A DNA stretch of 5,121 bases from an uncultured Halomicronema sp. (lineage in GTDB: Bacteria; Cyanobacteriota; Cyanobacteriia; Phormidesmidales; Phormidesmidaceae), in assembly GCA_937897665.1 (NCBI GenBank), contig CALCPB010000611.1, forward strand, positions 1-5,121. The letters are read 5' to 3'. This document shows, in pieces, positions 4,813-5,121 of the stretch (its first letter is position 1; each line of letters begins with the position of its first letter). Under the pieces are notes generated by a model. It saw only the letters and a program-made list of their open reading frames with translations, made no database searches and was not told the origin of the DNA. Made by a program: the position numbers and the translations under genes.

Positions 4813-5121
<309 letters not shown>

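Overview
The window is cyanobacterial chromosome. The right edge holds the 3' end of psbA (photosystem II D1). The palindrome GCGATCGC (HIP1), a hallmark of many cyanobacterial genomes, occurs eight times. Two neighbouring genes match the cyanobacterial families DUF3119 and DUF3086. Base composition looks balanced to slightly GC-rich. The genus cannot be fixed from this window, but the D1 protein has a short 9-residue C-terminal tail instead of the usual 16 of cyanobacteria, which narrows the candidates. I see no transposase, CRISPR array, tRNA, rRNA or phage gene. This looks like ordinary core-genome DNA.

Layout, left to right. Positions 1-286 are mostly non-coding, with several small inverted repeats, a -10-like box and a possible structured leader; the first 42 bases may be the start of a leftward gene. 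A rightward pair follows: a small two-helix membrane protein (DUF3119, 287-697) and a coiled-coil protein with a conserved C-terminal domain (DUF3086, 783-1769). A leftward SRPBCC/START-fold gene (1845-2324) converges on that pair. A non-coding stretch of about 365 bases (2325-2689) separates it from a divergent, rightward malic enzyme gene with an N-terminal ACT domain (2690-4081). A flavin reductase-like gene follows in the same direction (4152-4634). The leftward psbA gene (4813 to beyond the right edge) converges on it and ends in a strong intrinsic terminator at 4737-4777.

Functional picture. Malic enzyme makes pyruvate, CO2 and NAD(P)H from malate, and its ACT domain suggests control by a small ligand such as an amino acid. 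The downstream flavin reductase-like protein may use reduced nicotinamide, so the two could share redox logic, but this rests only on adjacency. The DUF3119/DUF3086 pair has no established function that I know of. No new multi-gene system is evident. The observations most worth checking are the chloroplast-like D1 tail and the arrangement of motifs in the DUF3086 protein, which resembles a decayed helicase/P-loop domain.
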